Below the pieces are notes generated by a model, which was not told the origin of the DNA, ran no database searches, and was given only the letters and a program-made list of their open reading frames with translations. This document shows positions 1-8,724 of a stretch of 64,000 nucleotides of DNA, in pieces. Made by a program: the position numbers and the translations under genes. Within the stretch, counting starts at the first letter, position 1. Every line of letters starts with the position of its first letter. Source of the stretch: Deltaproteobacteria bacterium (GTDB taxonomy: Bacteria > JAGRBM01 > JAHCIT01); contig JAHCIT010000008.1 in assembly GCA_026129095.1 (NCBI GenBank), positions 133,021 to 197,020 of the forward strand, in the 5' to 3' direction.

Positions 1-1
1 C

Positions 2-808
2 TACTCGCTCACGGTCAAGGAGATCGAAAAGCGGCTGACGCCAAAGACGGCAGGCGTCGTGATCGTCCACATCGGCGGCTTCGTGACTCCGCACATCAAC
101 GAGATTGCCGATTTCTGCAAGAGCAAGGGTATCTGGCTGTTCGAGGACGCGGCCCACGCCCACGGTTCATCCTACAAGGGAAAAAAGGCGGGTGCCTTCG
201 GCCGGGCGTCGAGTTTCTCGTTCTACCCGACCAAGGTGATGACCAGCGGCGAGGGCGGCATCATCGCCACCGATGACGAGCACGTCTACAATGAGGCGCT
301 CATCTACCGCGACCAGGGGAAGGCCAGCTTCACCGTCAATGCCCACACGCGCCTTGGCTATAACTGGCGCATGTCGGAGATCCACGCCGTCATCGGCCTC
401 AAGCAGATGGACCGGCTGGAGTTCATGATCTCCGAGCGCCAGCGCGCCGCCCGGGCCTATGATGCGGCCTTCCGGAATGACCCGCTGGCGCGGCCCATGC
501 TTACGCCGGATGGCGGAACCGCGAACTACTACAAGTACCTGCTCATCCCGGCGCGGCCGCTCAAGGACCGAAAGGCGATGAAGATGGCCGTGCGTGAGAA
601 GTTCAACGTCGGCCTCACTGGCGAGGTTTACGAGGAACCGCTCCACAAACAGCCTGTCTTCAAGAACCTGGACAGGGGGAACTACCCGGTAGCCGACGAG
701 GGCTGCGCCCGGCACATCTGCCTGCCGCTGTTCCCCGGCATCACCGACGAGATGATCCAGCGGACCATCGAAGGTGTGAAGTGGGGTCTGAAGGAGTTCT
801 CGTCCTAA
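2..808 (+). CDS. DegT/DnrJ/EryC1 family aminotransferase, 5'-truncated
   Basis: This is a PLP-dependent sugar aminotransferase of the type that makes amino sugars for surface polysaccharides. Its reading frame is already open at base 2, so the N-terminus lies outside the window and 268 codons are visible. The segment IWLFEDAAHAHGS carries the Asp that pairs with the PLP pyridine nitrogen. SFYPTKVMTSGEGG carries the Lys that forms the Schiff base. The C-terminal half (NWRMSEIHAVIGLKQM and the later CLPLFPGITDEM) is typical of the family. The exact sugar substrate cannot be told from this fragment. The stop lies 12 bases before the end of a convergent gene. Confidence 0.9.
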   Translation, partial: YSLTVKEIEKRLTPKTAGVVIVHIGGFVTPHINEIADFCKSKGIWLFEDAAHAHGSSYKGKKAGAFGRASSFSFYPTKVMTSGEGGIIATDDEHVYNEALIYRDQGKASFTVNAHTRLGYNWRMSEIHAVIGLKQMDRLEFMISERQRAARAYDAAFRNDPLARPMLTPDGGTANYYKYLLIPARPLKDRKAMKMAVREKFNVGLTGEVYEEPLHKQPVFKNLDRGNYPVADEGCARHICLPLFPGITDEMIQRTIEGVKWGLKEFSS

Positions 809-820
809 GAGGCGAAACCG

Positions 821-1900
821 TCAGAGCCCGAGTTCCTTTTCGAGGGCGTCCTGTTCGTCGCGGAACTTCTTCTGCTCCTCGCCGCTCTTGATGGGCGGCG
901 GAGTAGCCTTCTCCTTCAGGGATTGCTCCGCCAAACGGGCGGCTTTCTCCGCATCTGCTTCGCGGCCTGAAAGGCTGTAGAACCGGGCGGCGACAGATGC
1001 CTCTCCCGTTTTCATGGCCGCGTCGCCAAGTTCCCCGGCCCGCTTCCGCAGCTTTTCCGCCTTCTTCTCCGCGCCTGAAAACCGGTAGTACATGAGCGCG
1101 TGCTGGATGGGATCGGGATGATCCGCACCGGCGGCGATCGAATCCCCCCGCTGGTCGGCCCTCCCCGTCACCTGCGAAATCCGCCGGTCAGCGAACAGTT
1201 CCCACCAGCGGCGGGCATCCTCCAGCGCCTTCAGCGACCGGTCTTCCCGCGTCCCGCCCGCGCCGATCCCCGGCTTCTGGAACTCCGTTTCCTCCCGGGC
1301 GAGAGCCGCCTCGCCGCGGGTTGCCGCCAGCTTCCGGAGTTCTTCCAGATAGTCTGCCGGCGGACGGTACGAATCGACAGGCTGCGCCGTCCGGCTTTCC
1401 AGATGGTTCTTCAGGTTCCGCACGTCCTCGACCGTGCTCGCGTATTTCCGCATGTATTCCATCCGGACCCGGTCCTCATCCGCCCAGTTCCGCGAGGCGG
1501 TATACCAGGCCACCGCCCCGGACTGCGGATGAAGGGAAAGCCGCTCGCCGTCCTCGCAGTCAGGCACTGCGGGGTCATTACGTCCGGTTACCCGTTTGCA
1601 TTCGGCATCGGCCCGGCGGCTGAACAGGTCCGCTCCGGTCATCAGCCGCCCGGCCTTTTCCGCGTCCTGCCCGATCCGCTTGCCCACCCGGCGCAGGCCG
1701 GCGGCGGCCACCGGCGAGCACATCTCGCCGGAGCGGAACCAGAGGAAGGCAGTAGCGAGCTTGCCAGTCCGTTCCGCCTCGGTACCGCTTCGCACGAGCG
1801 CGTCCCAGTTGCCGCCTCCGCAGGGGTCATCGGCCCGTGCCGGCCCGTGCGCCGGGCCTGCAACCAGGGCTGCCAATAGCAAGGTGTGCCGTATCTTCAT
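821..1900 (-). CDS. exported protein of unknown function, helical repeats
   Basis: This 359-aa protein starts with a clear signal peptide (MKIRHTLLLAALVAGPAHG, likely cut near ARA-DD). The mature part is Lys/Glu/Ala-rich and probably helical. It holds TPR-like stretches such as AFLWFRSGEMCSP, HALMYYRFSGAEKKAEKL and AARFYSLSGREADAEKA. A few cysteines in the first half could form disulphides in the periplasm. AGGAGA sits about 7 bases before the ATG. It lies 18 bases downstream of the next minus-strand gene, so the two probably form an operon. I do not recognise a family, and no function is assigned. Confidence 0.7.
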   Translation of the reverse strand: MKIRHTLLLAALVAGPAHGPARADDPCGGGNWDALVRSGTEAERTGKLATAFLWFRSGEMCSPVAAAGLRRVGKRIGQDAEKAGRLMTGADLFSRRADAECKRVTGRNDPAVPDCEDGERLSLHPQSGAVAWYTASRNWADEDRVRMEYMRKYASTVEDVRNLKNHLESRTAQPVDSYRPPADYLEELRKLAATRGEAALAREETEFQKPGIGAGGTREDRSLKALEDARRWWELFADRRISQVTGRADQRGDSIAAGADHPDPIQHALMYYRFSGAEKKAEKLRKRAGELGDAAMKTGEASVAARFYSLSGREADAEKAARLAEQSLKEKATPPPIKSGEEQKKFRDEQDALEKELGL

Positions 1901-1918
1901 CGCTCTGTCTCCTGAGGC

Positions 1919-2734
1919 CTACTGGCCCGCCTGCTCCATCTGCTTGCGGATCATCTCCTGCATTTCCGGGGGCAGGTTTTCGAAACCGGGCGGCATCTGC
2001 CCGGACGCGGGCGGCTGGCTGTAGGGGGATTCCGGCGGCATCCGCTTTTCACGGCCGCCGCGCTTCTGGGCCGGATCGGCTCCGCCTTCAGCGGGTTTTG
2101 CTGATGGCCTCGCCCCCGGCTGCCCGCCCGTCATGCCGGGAAAAGAGGGCATCTTCTGGTAGCCGGGCGGTATCTCGAACAGGGAGTCTGGCTGCGGGCC
2201 CACTTTCAGGTTCTTCAGTTCACGCCTGAACCGGTGTTTCTTGTCCTTGTCCACGGCGATGGCGTCGATCTTGAGGAGAATCCCCTCCTTCTTCGTCATC
2301 CACATGAAGCCGCCCATCTTCGTGCCGTCCTTCCGGTGGGTCATGACAACCTTGGACTTCTTCGTGGGTATACCGTCGATCGTCTCCTCGCCAGCGTCGG
2401 TCCACTCGACCTGGTAGTCGTCCATCCCGTCCGGGGAGCTTTCCGCCGTACCGAAGGCATGCTCCATGTACATCCGCTGGTCGGGGATCAGCATCCAGGT
2501 GACCTGCCTGTCCCTCCGCATGATGGATATCTGGCTGGAGCCGCTGACCGACATCTCCATGCGGGATTTCTGGCCTGACTCGTAGACCCGGCCCTGGATC
2601 GACATCTGTTCGGTTTCCATGACCTGATCGGCCGAGTAGCTCGCTGCCGGCTTCGGAAACCCTTGGGCGTCCGCCGGTCCCGCCACCATGAGCACGCAAA
2701 CCGCCGCGCCCAGCAGCACCATCTGGATCTTCAT
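1919..2734 (-). CDS. exported protein, DUF4412 / outer-membrane lipoprotein-sorting-like
   Basis: This 271-aa protein has an N-terminal signal peptide (MKIQMVLLGAAVCVLMVAGPADAQG). The start at 2734 is chosen because GGGGGAG stands 8 bases upstream and the signal peptide begins there; a longer frame to 2824 has no signal. The body (MEMSVSGSSQISIMRRDRQ, TWMLIPDQRMYMEHAFG, IDGIPTKKSKVVM) resembles the beta-rich fold of DUF4412 and LolA-like proteins, which often bind lipid or monitor the envelope. The C-terminal 70 residues are Pro/Gly/Met-rich and low-complexity. It is the first gene of a two-gene operon. Family assignment is by pattern only. Confidence 0.7.
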   Translation of the reverse strand: MKIQMVLLGAAVCVLMVAGPADAQGFPKPAASYSADQVMETEQMSIQGRVYESGQKSRMEMSVSGSSQISIMRRDRQVTWMLIPDQRMYMEHAFGTAESSPDGMDDYQVEWTDAGEETIDGIPTKKSKVVMTHRKDGTKMGGFMWMTKKEGILLKIDAIAVDKDKKHRFRRELKNLKVGPQPDSLFEIPPGYQKMPSFPGMTGGQPGARPSAKPAEGGADPAQKRGGREKRMPPESPYSQPPASGQMPPGFENLPPEMQEMIRKQMEQAGQ

Positions 2735-2828
2735 ACCGTTATCTCCCCCATGCGGCTCGCTTGCCACGTTCATGCAGGGGAAGCCTAGGCGACCGCCGGG
2801 CGGCGGGAAAGGAGAGAGGGGCAAAGGT

Positions 2829-2918
2829 TGGTGCCCCGGCCCGGACTCGAACCGGGACGGCCGGGTTAGGGCCTGCGGATTTTAAGTCCGCTGCGTATAC
2901 CAGTTTCGCCACCGGGGC
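2829..2918 (-). tRNA. tRNA-Leu (anticodon UAA)
   Basis: Read on the minus strand, a 7-bp acceptor stem GCCCCGG pairs with CCGGGGC, followed by A and an encoded CCA end. The anticodon stem GCGGA/TCCGC closes the loop CTTAAAA, giving anticodon UAA. GTTCGAGTC is the T-loop. A long variable arm (about CAGGCCCTAACCCGGCCG) marks a class II tRNA, as expected for leucine. It sits upstream of, and on the same strand as, the exported-protein operon. It shows no sign of being a phage attachment site. Confidence 0.96.
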
Positions 2919-3060
2919 ATCGGGTGAGTAGTAGCCGGAATGGCGCAATTGGGGAAGGTTGCCGTCTGCGTCATCATCCGGTTAGGGTGGCCGGAACCGG
3001 AACAACACTGGCTGGCGGCCTTCTCCAAAAGGGCGCGCCGGCAATTCGCAGGAGGATTGG

Positions 3061-3396
3061 GTGCTGCGCAACACGCCAGATGGACTATTATTTGCCAGGA
3101 TCATGCTCGTCGTGATGGTTTTCGAGTTCCTGGTGCTTTTCGACATGCGGCCCGCCACCAACGAGTTCAAGAGCATCGGGACGACCGTCTTTTTCGGCTA
3201 CCTGCTCATGGCCGCGCTCGTGCAACTCATCGGGCTCCTGCTGGTGAAGGCGGGGCACTACAAGGCGGGCGGCGCCCTGCAGATCATCGCCAGCGCGGGG
3301 CATATTATCGACCTGATCGGTATCATCGGGATCTATGGCGGGCTGAAGGCCTACCGGTTCACGGAGGCCGGAGAGGCCGCTCCATCGGCGGCCTGA
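3061..3396 (+). CDS. small multi-pass membrane protein of unknown function
   Basis: This 111-aa protein starts with GTG at 3061 behind a good Shine-Dalgarno sequence (AGGAGG, about 5 bases upstream). It has three or four hydrophobic segments: IMLVVMVFEFLVLF near residue 14, TVFFGYLLMAALVQLIGLLL near 42, and IIASAGHIIDLIGIIGIYGG near 74. No known motif is visible. It stands alone and is convergent with the methyltransferase at 3446. Confidence 0.7.
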   Translation: MLRNTPDGLLFARIMLVVMVFEFLVLFDMRPATNEFKSIGTTVFFGYLLMAALVQLIGLLLVKAGHYKAGGALQIIASAGHIIDLIGIIGIYGGLKAYRFTEAGEAAPSAA

Positions 3397-3445
3397 ACAC
3401 CCCGCCCCATCAGACTGCACGGGCCTGACGGTCAATCAGGGGCTC

Positions 3446-4501
3446 TCAGGAAATCTCCCGTCCTTCCGGCAGGAGCGCCTCGACACGGATAATGTCCCCC
3501 TGGGCGAGAAAAAACGCCCCGATGGCACCGATGGCGGCCGGGACCGCAAGCACGGCCGCCAGCAGCACGGTCAGGGCCGACTCCACCGGGCCCGGGGCGT
3601 CCGCGCCCGGTGTCGAGCGGATGAGGACATGCAGGCGGTTCGGCCGCCGGGTGACGAGCGACATCAGCGACTGCAGGAAGCAGAAGAACGAATACTCGAC
3701 CGAGAAGTTGGCGAGGATTCGCACCCTGAAACCCATCTTCTCCAGCATCGCCGCGAGCGACTTTTGCGTGAAATGCACCAGATGGCGGGGCGGGTCCAGG
3801 TGCCACCACCAGCGGCCGAACAGGCCGCGCTGGAGGCGGCAGTAGTTGGGCACCTCGATCACCATCCGTCCGCCGGGCCTGAGATGCCGGGCGAGCTTGC
3901 GCACCGTGGCCCTGGGATCTGACAGGTGCTCCAGAACGTGAAACAGGGTGATGAGATCGAACCTCGCCCCCCCGAGCTGCTCGATGGCGTCCGGTCCGTG
4001 GAGCACGTCCACGCCGTACTCGGCCTTGACCAGCGCCGCCGACTGCTCGGAGAACTCTACGCCCCTCGCCTCCCAGCCGTTCTCGCGGAATGACCCGAGC
4101 ATGACGCCACGCCCGCAGCCGAAGTCGAGCACCGAGGGCAGTTCGCTACTCCCCCTGCTGTTCCGGCGGGCTTCCGTCCCGATGCGGTCAAACAGCACAT
4201 GGAACCGCCAGCGGCGGAAGGCATCCGACAGCCGCTGGAACACTCCCCGGTATTTCTGCTGTCTGCTACCGTAGTAGTCGCCGGGGTAGTAGTGGGCGAG
4301 CGGATGCGGCAGCGAGGCGGTATCAATGAACCGTGAACCGCACGCGCCGCAGGCGTAGAGGCGGAACCGGTCCGGGCTCGTGAGCCAGGCATCCTGCTCG
4401 CGGACTTCCGTCTCGAACCGGCCCTCGCCACCGCACACCGGGCAACGAAGGGCGGCGGTTTCAGGACCGGACGTCTGGCGTTTGGACAAGGCGGGAGTCA
4501 C
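3446..4501 (-). CDS. class I SAM-dependent methyltransferase with N-terminal zinc ribbon
   Basis: This 351-aa protein opens with a CPVCGG...CGACGS cysteine pair pattern (residues about 20-55), likely a zinc ribbon. The SAM-binding core follows: VLDFGCGRGVML (motif I, about residue 125), GVEFSEQSA, and DLITLFHVLEHLSDP (about 180). LRPGGRMVIEVPN is the typical Methyltransf_23/11 post-core strand. A hydrophobic segment (SALTVLLAAVLAVPAAIGAIGAFFL, about 305-330) suggests a C-terminal membrane anchor. The GTG start is only 17 bases from the divergent start of the YfhO-like gene, which suggests a shared promoter region and perhaps a joint role in surface glycoconjugates. The substrate is unknown. 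Confidence 0.85.
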   Translation of the reverse strand: MTPALSKRQTSGPETAALRCPVCGGEGRFETEVREQDAWLTSPDRFRLYACGACGSRFIDTASLPHPLAHYYPGDYYGSRQQKYRGVFQRLSDAFRRWRFHVLFDRIGTEARRNSRGSSELPSVLDFGCGRGVMLGSFRENGWEARGVEFSEQSAALVKAEYGVDVLHGPDAIEQLGGARFDLITLFHVLEHLSDPRATVRKLARHLRPGGRMVIEVPNYCRLQRGLFGRWWWHLDPPRHLVHFTQKSLAAMLEKMGFRVRILANFSVEYSFFCFLQSLMSLVTRRPNRLHVLIRSTPGADAPGPVESALTVLLAAVLAVPAAIGAIGAFFLAQGDIIRVEALLPEGREIS

Positions 4502-4518
4502 CGTTCAGCAGGATATTG

Positions 4519-6948
4519 ATGCGGACTGACGTTAAATCATCCCCCGGCACCCCGCAACGGCTCGCCCGCCTCGCCGCCGTTCCGGCCGCCATCCTGGGCT
4601 GGAACATCCTCTTCTTCAGCCAGATCTGGAACGGCGCGGGTGCGTTCTGGTTCCGCGACACGGTCATCAGCTTCCTGCCGCTTCGCCTCTACCTGCGCGA
4701 GCGGCTCCTTTCCGGCGAGTGGCCCCTCTGGACACAAGCCGTGAAGGCCGGGATGCCGTTCTGGGCCGACCCGGTGAATGGTGTGCTCTACCCGCTGCAT
4801 ATGGTCCTCGTTGCCCTAGACGATCCCGTTCATGCCTATGGACTTCTCGTCGCCGGACATTACGCGCTCGCCCACGGCGGCTTTTACGTCTGGCTCCGGG
4901 GGCTGGGACGGAGCCGCACAGCCGCATTCATGTCCGCGCTCGCCGTCGCCCACGGCGGCGCATTCCTGCAGAAGCACGAAAACCTCCAGTTCCTCTACTG
5001 CTGGTCGTGGCTCGGCTGGTACCTGGCGACGGCAGGATTTTTCCTGAAAAACCCGTCATGGCCGAGGTTCGCCCTCTCCGCCGCCGTCATGTGGAACCTC
5101 GTCACGAGCGGCGATATCCAGACGTTCTACCTCGCCAGCATCACGGGCGTGGCTCTGGCGCTATTAAAGACCGGCGGCGACGCCGCTCTCAGGATCCGAC
5201 GCGCCATCCAGACCGGCTGGGCCCCCGTGACGGCGGCGCTGCTCGCCGCGCCATGGCTCCTCACCGTGCATGAGCTTTCCGGCCGGACCCTGCGGGCCGC
5301 GCAGAACTCCTTCGAGTTCGCCGCCCAGTGGTCGTTCCACCCGTTCCGGTGGATCGAATGGCTCGCGCCGGGCGTGTTCGGCTTCACCTTCCAGGAACCG
5401 GGCTGGTGGGCGGGCGGCATCGCCCGTTCCGGCTGGCAGGGTTTTTACACGCCGTCGTCGTACTTCGGCGTGCTGCTGATCCCGCTGGCTGCACTGGGCC
5501 TGTGGCGCGGGCGGGGAGAGTTCCACGTCCGGTTCTGGGCAGCAGCGGGAGTTGCCGGGTATCTTTGGTCCTGCGGCGACTACCTGCCCTTCTACCGGAT
5601 TCTCTACGACTGGCTCCCCTTCTGGAGCCAGTTCCGGTTCCCTGAACGGCTTCTCCTGTGGGTGATGCTCGGCCTTGCCGTGCTGGCGGCGCGTGGCCTT
5701 GACGAGCTTTGGCAGTGTGGCATCCCCGGCCTGTGGCTGCTCCCGGCAGTGTGTGTGGCGGTTTCCGGGCTCCTTCGCCTTGCGGGCTATTCCACGCTGA
5801 ACCTCTCGCCCTGGATCAACGGCATTGCCGGAAAGGCAGCGGGCCCGGAGGCTTACAGCACCGTCACCCGTACGCTGGAATCGGCCTCCGCGGTCTGGCT
5901 CGCAGCCGCCGTCACGCTACTTCTGGCGATCCGGCTTCGACCGCCTTACGCGGCCGTCCTGCTTCTCCTTTTTACGACTGCTGAACTTTACGCTCTCAAC
6001 CGGCCCCTCGCACCGGTCCGGGATTCGGCCATCTACCGGGAGAAACCGGCCCTTCTCGCCCGGCTGGAGGCGGACTTCCCCGCGCTCGCCAGCGAGACAC
6101 CGGTCCCGGCCCGCATTTTCCCCAACAGCGAGAGCAGCCTCGTCCGGTGGGAGGGAAGCGAGACGGCCGATGTCTCGCGGCAGATGTGGAATCTTCTTTA
6201 CGGTAACGGCGTGATGGCGACACCCTACTCCACGCCGACGGGCTACAACTCCTCGGAACTGGCCACCATGTACAGGATGATCCGCTCGGCACACTGGCGA
6301 AACTACACGGCGCTGGTGGATGCGCCGGTCTGGGGAATCCTGTCCGGATCCGCCCGCCAAACCCCCGGCTGGAAGTGCGGCGAGGTGGATTCCGGAACCG
6401 GCATGGGCTGGTGTTCGGACGGAAATCGCCTCGGCCCGGTCCGATGTCCAACCGGGTGGGAAGTGCCGCCTTCACCGGAAGCGCTTCTGGACAGATACCG
6501 CCGGACCCGCTTCGCCAGCAGGCCGGAGTTTGCCCTGCTGGGTTCGTTCGATCCCCATGACCCCGCCCCGCCAGCAGCTGCCATTCCCGATCCGGCAGGC
6601 CAGTCTGCACCGGCAGCCACCGGTTCCGCCCTGCCTGCGAGCCGGTGCGAAGCGGTCCGGTGGAACGAGGACGCATGGACTCTGGCTATCGAGCGGGAAA
6701 CGGCGGGACCGGTCATCCTGCGCGACAACTACTATCCGGGCTGGAATGCCTATCTGGACGGGGAAAGGCTGCCGGTCTTCACCGCCAACGGGGGGCAACT
6801 GGCAGTCTGGACCCCGCCCGGCAGCCACGAAATCAAACTCCGCTTTGAACCGCCACTCATCGACCTCGGTACCACGATCGCCGCCATCACCCTGGTGTTC
6901 AATCTGGGACTGTGGTGGTGGGGAAGAAGGGAAAACATCCTCCTTTGA
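4519..6948 (+). CDS. YfhO-family polytopic membrane protein
   Basis: This 809-aa protein has many hydrophobic segments over residues 20-490, then a large soluble C-terminal domain, and ends with one more membrane helix (TTIAAITLVFNLGLWWWG). The layout and phrases such as FRDTVISFLPLRLYLRERL, PFWADPVNGVLYP and the C-terminal DNYYPGWNAYLDGE match YfhO proteins. Those are glycosyltransferase-related membrane proteins involved in modifying cell-wall polymers. ATG at 4519 is preferred over the TTG one codon earlier; AGGA lies 5 bases upstream. A candidate promoter for purE overlaps its stop codon. Confidence 0.85.
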   Translation: MRTDVKSSPGTPQRLARLAAVPAAILGWNILFFSQIWNGAGAFWFRDTVISFLPLRLYLRERLLSGEWPLWTQAVKAGMPFWADPVNGVLYPLHMVLVALDDPVHAYGLLVAGHYALAHGGFYVWLRGLGRSRTAAFMSALAVAHGGAFLQKHENLQFLYCWSWLGWYLATAGFFLKNPSWPRFALSAAVMWNLVTSGDIQTFYLASITGVALALLKTGGDAALRIRRAIQTGWAPVTAALLAAPWLLTVHELSGRTLRAAQNSFEFAAQWSFHPFRWIEWLAPGVFGFTFQEPGWWAGGIARSGWQGFYTPSSYFGVLLIPLAALGLWRGRGEFHVRFWAAAGVAGYLWSCGDYLPFYRILYDWLPFWSQFRFPERLLLWVMLGLAVLAARGLDELWQCGIPGLWLLPAVCVAVSGLLRLAGYSTLNLSPWINGIAGKAAGPEAYSTVTRTLESASAVWLAAAVTLLLAIRLRPPYAAVLLLLFTTAELYALNRPLAPVRDSAIYREKPALLARLEADFPALASETPVPARIFPNSESSLVRWEGSETADVSRQMWNLLYGNGVMATPYSTPTGYNSSELATMYRMIRSAHWRNYTALVDAPVWGILSGSARQTPGWKCGEVDSGTGMGWCSDGNRLGPVRCPTGWEVPPSPEALLDRYRRTRFASRPEFALLGSFDPHDPAPPAAAIPDPAGQSAPAATGSALPASRCEAVRWNEDAWTLAIERETAGPVILRDNYYPGWNAYLDGERLPVFTANGGQLAVWTPPGSHEIKLRFEPPLIDLGTTIAAITLVFNLGLWWWGRRENILL

Positions 6949-6972
6949 CGATTCCGCCCCGCCGGTCATACT
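6945..6972 (+). promoter_or_regulatory. candidate sigma70-type promoter for purEK
   Basis: TTGACG (6945-6950) and CATACT (6967-6972) are separated by 16 bases. The -35 matches 5 of 6 consensus bases and the -10 matches 4 of 6. Transcription would start near 6979, leaving a leader of about 60 bases before purE. It overlaps the end of the upstream gene. Confidence 0.4.
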
Positions 6973-7039
6973 TGCGCCTTTCCGGCGGAGCGGCTGCGGA
7001 GGCCAGCTCCGTGTGAAGGCGAAGGAGGCGGGAACCAGG

Positions 7040-7549
7040 ATGGCACGCAAGGCAGGCAAAAAGTCCGTGCAGCCGCTCGTCGCCGTTATCATGGGAAGCC
7101 GGAGCGATCTGGAGCATCTGGAGCCCGCCTGCGAACTGCTGGAAGCATTCGGCATCCCCTACGAAAAGAAGGTCGTCTCCGCCCACCGGACCCCGGACTG
7201 GCTCTTTGAATACGCCGAGTCAGCCGAAAAACGCGGGCTGATGGTGATTATCGCGGGCGCGGGCGGCGCGGCACACCTGCCCGGCATGGTGGCGTCCAAG
7301 ACGCTGGTCCCCGTGCTGGGCGTCCCGGTCCCGGCGACGCTCCTGAACGGGATGGACGCGCTCATGTCGATCGTGCAGATGCCGAAAGGGGTTCCCGTCG
7401 GCACACTCGCCATCGGAAAGCCGGGCGCCGGCAACGCCGCCATCCTCGCCACCGAGATCGTCGGCCTGAAATACCCCGAATACCGCGAAAGGCTGAGGAA
7501 GTGGCGGCGCTCCCGCACGGCCGAAGTGCTCAAGCAGCGCGACCTATGA
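7040..7549 (+). CDS. purE: N5-carboxyaminoimidazole ribonucleotide mutase
   Basis: PurE class I moves the carboxyl group of N5-CAIR to carbon 4 of the imidazole ring in purine synthesis. The 169-aa protein has the class I hallmarks: VAVIMGSRSDLEHL near the start, YEKKVVSAHRTPDWL (catalytic His region), and IIAGAGGAAHLPGMVA. The start is ATG 7040 behind a purine-rich leader (GGAGGCGGGAACCAGG). The stop overlaps the purK start as ATGA, a mark of translational coupling. Class I PurE acts together with PurK, which follows. Confidence 0.97.
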   Translation: MARKAGKKSVQPLVAVIMGSRSDLEHLEPACELLEAFGIPYEKKVVSAHRTPDWLFEYAESAEKRGLMVIIAGAGGAAHLPGMVASKTLVPVLGVPVPATLLNGMDALMSIVQMPKGVPVGTLAIGKPGAGNAAILATEIVGLKYPEYRERLRKWRRSRTAEVLKQRDL

Positions 7550-8685
7550 CCGCAACGATTCCTCCCGGCTCGATCATCGGAATCCTGGGCGGCGGACAGC
7601 TCGGCCGCATGACCTCGATGGCCGCCCGATCGCTGGGCTACCACCTGCACATCCTCGACCCCGACCCCAACTGCGCGGCGCGGTATGTCTCGGACCTGTG
7701 CGTGACGGCGCCTTTCGATGACGCTGTTTCGGCGGCCTATCTTGCCAGCAAGTGCCATGTGGTGACGCTGGAGATCGAAAAGATCGGCGCCGAGGCGTTG
7801 CAGGCGGTGAGCCGCCACACCCCGCTCCGCCCCGGCGCGGAAGTCCTCCATGTCATCCAGGACAGGGCCCGCCAGAAGAACTGGATCGCCGGAAAGGGGT
7901 TCCCGTCGGGACCGTTCCGGTGCGCCTCGTCGGCGATGGAGCTTGCCTCTGCCGTTCGGGATCTCGGCGGCGACTGCTTCGTGAAGTCCTGCACGGGCGG
8001 TTATGACGGCCGGAGCCAGGTGCGTGTGAAACAGGAGGCCGAGGTCGCCTCCGCGTGGGAAACGCTCGGCAGCGCACCCTGCGTCGTCGAAAAGGCACTC
8101 GACCTGGAAGCCGAGCTTTCCGTGCTGGTCGCCCGGCGGCCCGGCGGCGAAATCGCCGTCTACCCGCCCGCCCTCAATCATCACGAGAACCGCATTCTTG
8201 CCTGGTCGGTACTGCCCGGTCCTCTCCCCGAACGGACCAACACCGGGGCGGTAAAGATCGCCGCCGACCTTGCCGGCGCCCTGCAGGTCGAGGGACTGCT
8301 GGTCGTGGAGCTCTTTCTAACGAAAGACGGCAAAGTGCTGGTAAACGAACTTGCTCCCCGGCCCCACAACTCGTTTCACCAGACCGAGCGGGCGTGTGTC
8401 ACGAGCCAGTTTGAACAGCATGTGCGCGCCGTCTGTAATCTTCCTCTGGGGAGCGTCGAAGTGCTGCGCCCGGCGGCCATTGTGAATCTGCTCGGCGAGG
8501 TGTGGCTTGGTGAACGGCCTCCGGATTTCAACGCCGCTCTCTCCATCCCCGGTGTCCGCCTGCATCTTTACGGGAAGAGCAACCCCCGCAAGGGCCGCAA
8601 GATGGGCCACCTGTCGGCCATTGGCCCTACCCCCGGCGATGCCGTCAAGGCCGCGCAAGAAGCCTATAAGCGCCTGGCTGGATAG
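7546..8685 (+). CDS. purK: N5-carboxyaminoimidazole ribonucleotide synthase
   Basis: PurK uses ATP and bicarbonate to carboxylate aminoimidazole ribonucleotide to N5-CAIR, the substrate of PurE. The 379-aa protein begins IIGILGGGQLGRM, the conserved PurK N-terminus. It has the ATP-grasp elements VEKALDLEAELSVLVAR, EGLLVVELFLTKDGK and NELAPRPHNS (metal and phosphate binding). It ends with the small C-terminal domain (LHLYGKSNPRKGRKMGHL). The start overlaps the purE stop by four bases. A longer frame to 7501 lies inside purE and is not used. Confidence 0.97.
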   Translation: MTATIPPGSIIGILGGGQLGRMTSMAARSLGYHLHILDPDPNCAARYVSDLCVTAPFDDAVSAAYLASKCHVVTLEIEKIGAEALQAVSRHTPLRPGAEVLHVIQDRARQKNWIAGKGFPSGPFRCASSAMELASAVRDLGGDCFVKSCTGGYDGRSQVRVKQEAEVASAWETLGSAPCVVEKALDLEAELSVLVARRPGGEIAVYPPALNHHENRILAWSVLPGPLPERTNTGAVKIAADLAGALQVEGLLVVELFLTKDGKVLVNELAPRPHNSFHQTERACVTSQFEQHVRAVCNLPLGSVEVLRPAAIVNLLGEVWLGERPPDFNAALSIPGVRLHLYGKSNPRKGRKMGHLSAIGPTPGDAVKAAQEAYKRLAG

Positions 8686-8724
8686 CTGTTTTCCCTGTCC
8701 CGTTGTTCCTTCCTTCCGTATAGA

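Noticed and set aside
2829-2918. tRNA-Leu as attachment site of the prophage
   Set aside because: The phage end lies 34 kb away, does not duplicate tRNA sequence, and Mu-like phages insert by transposition.
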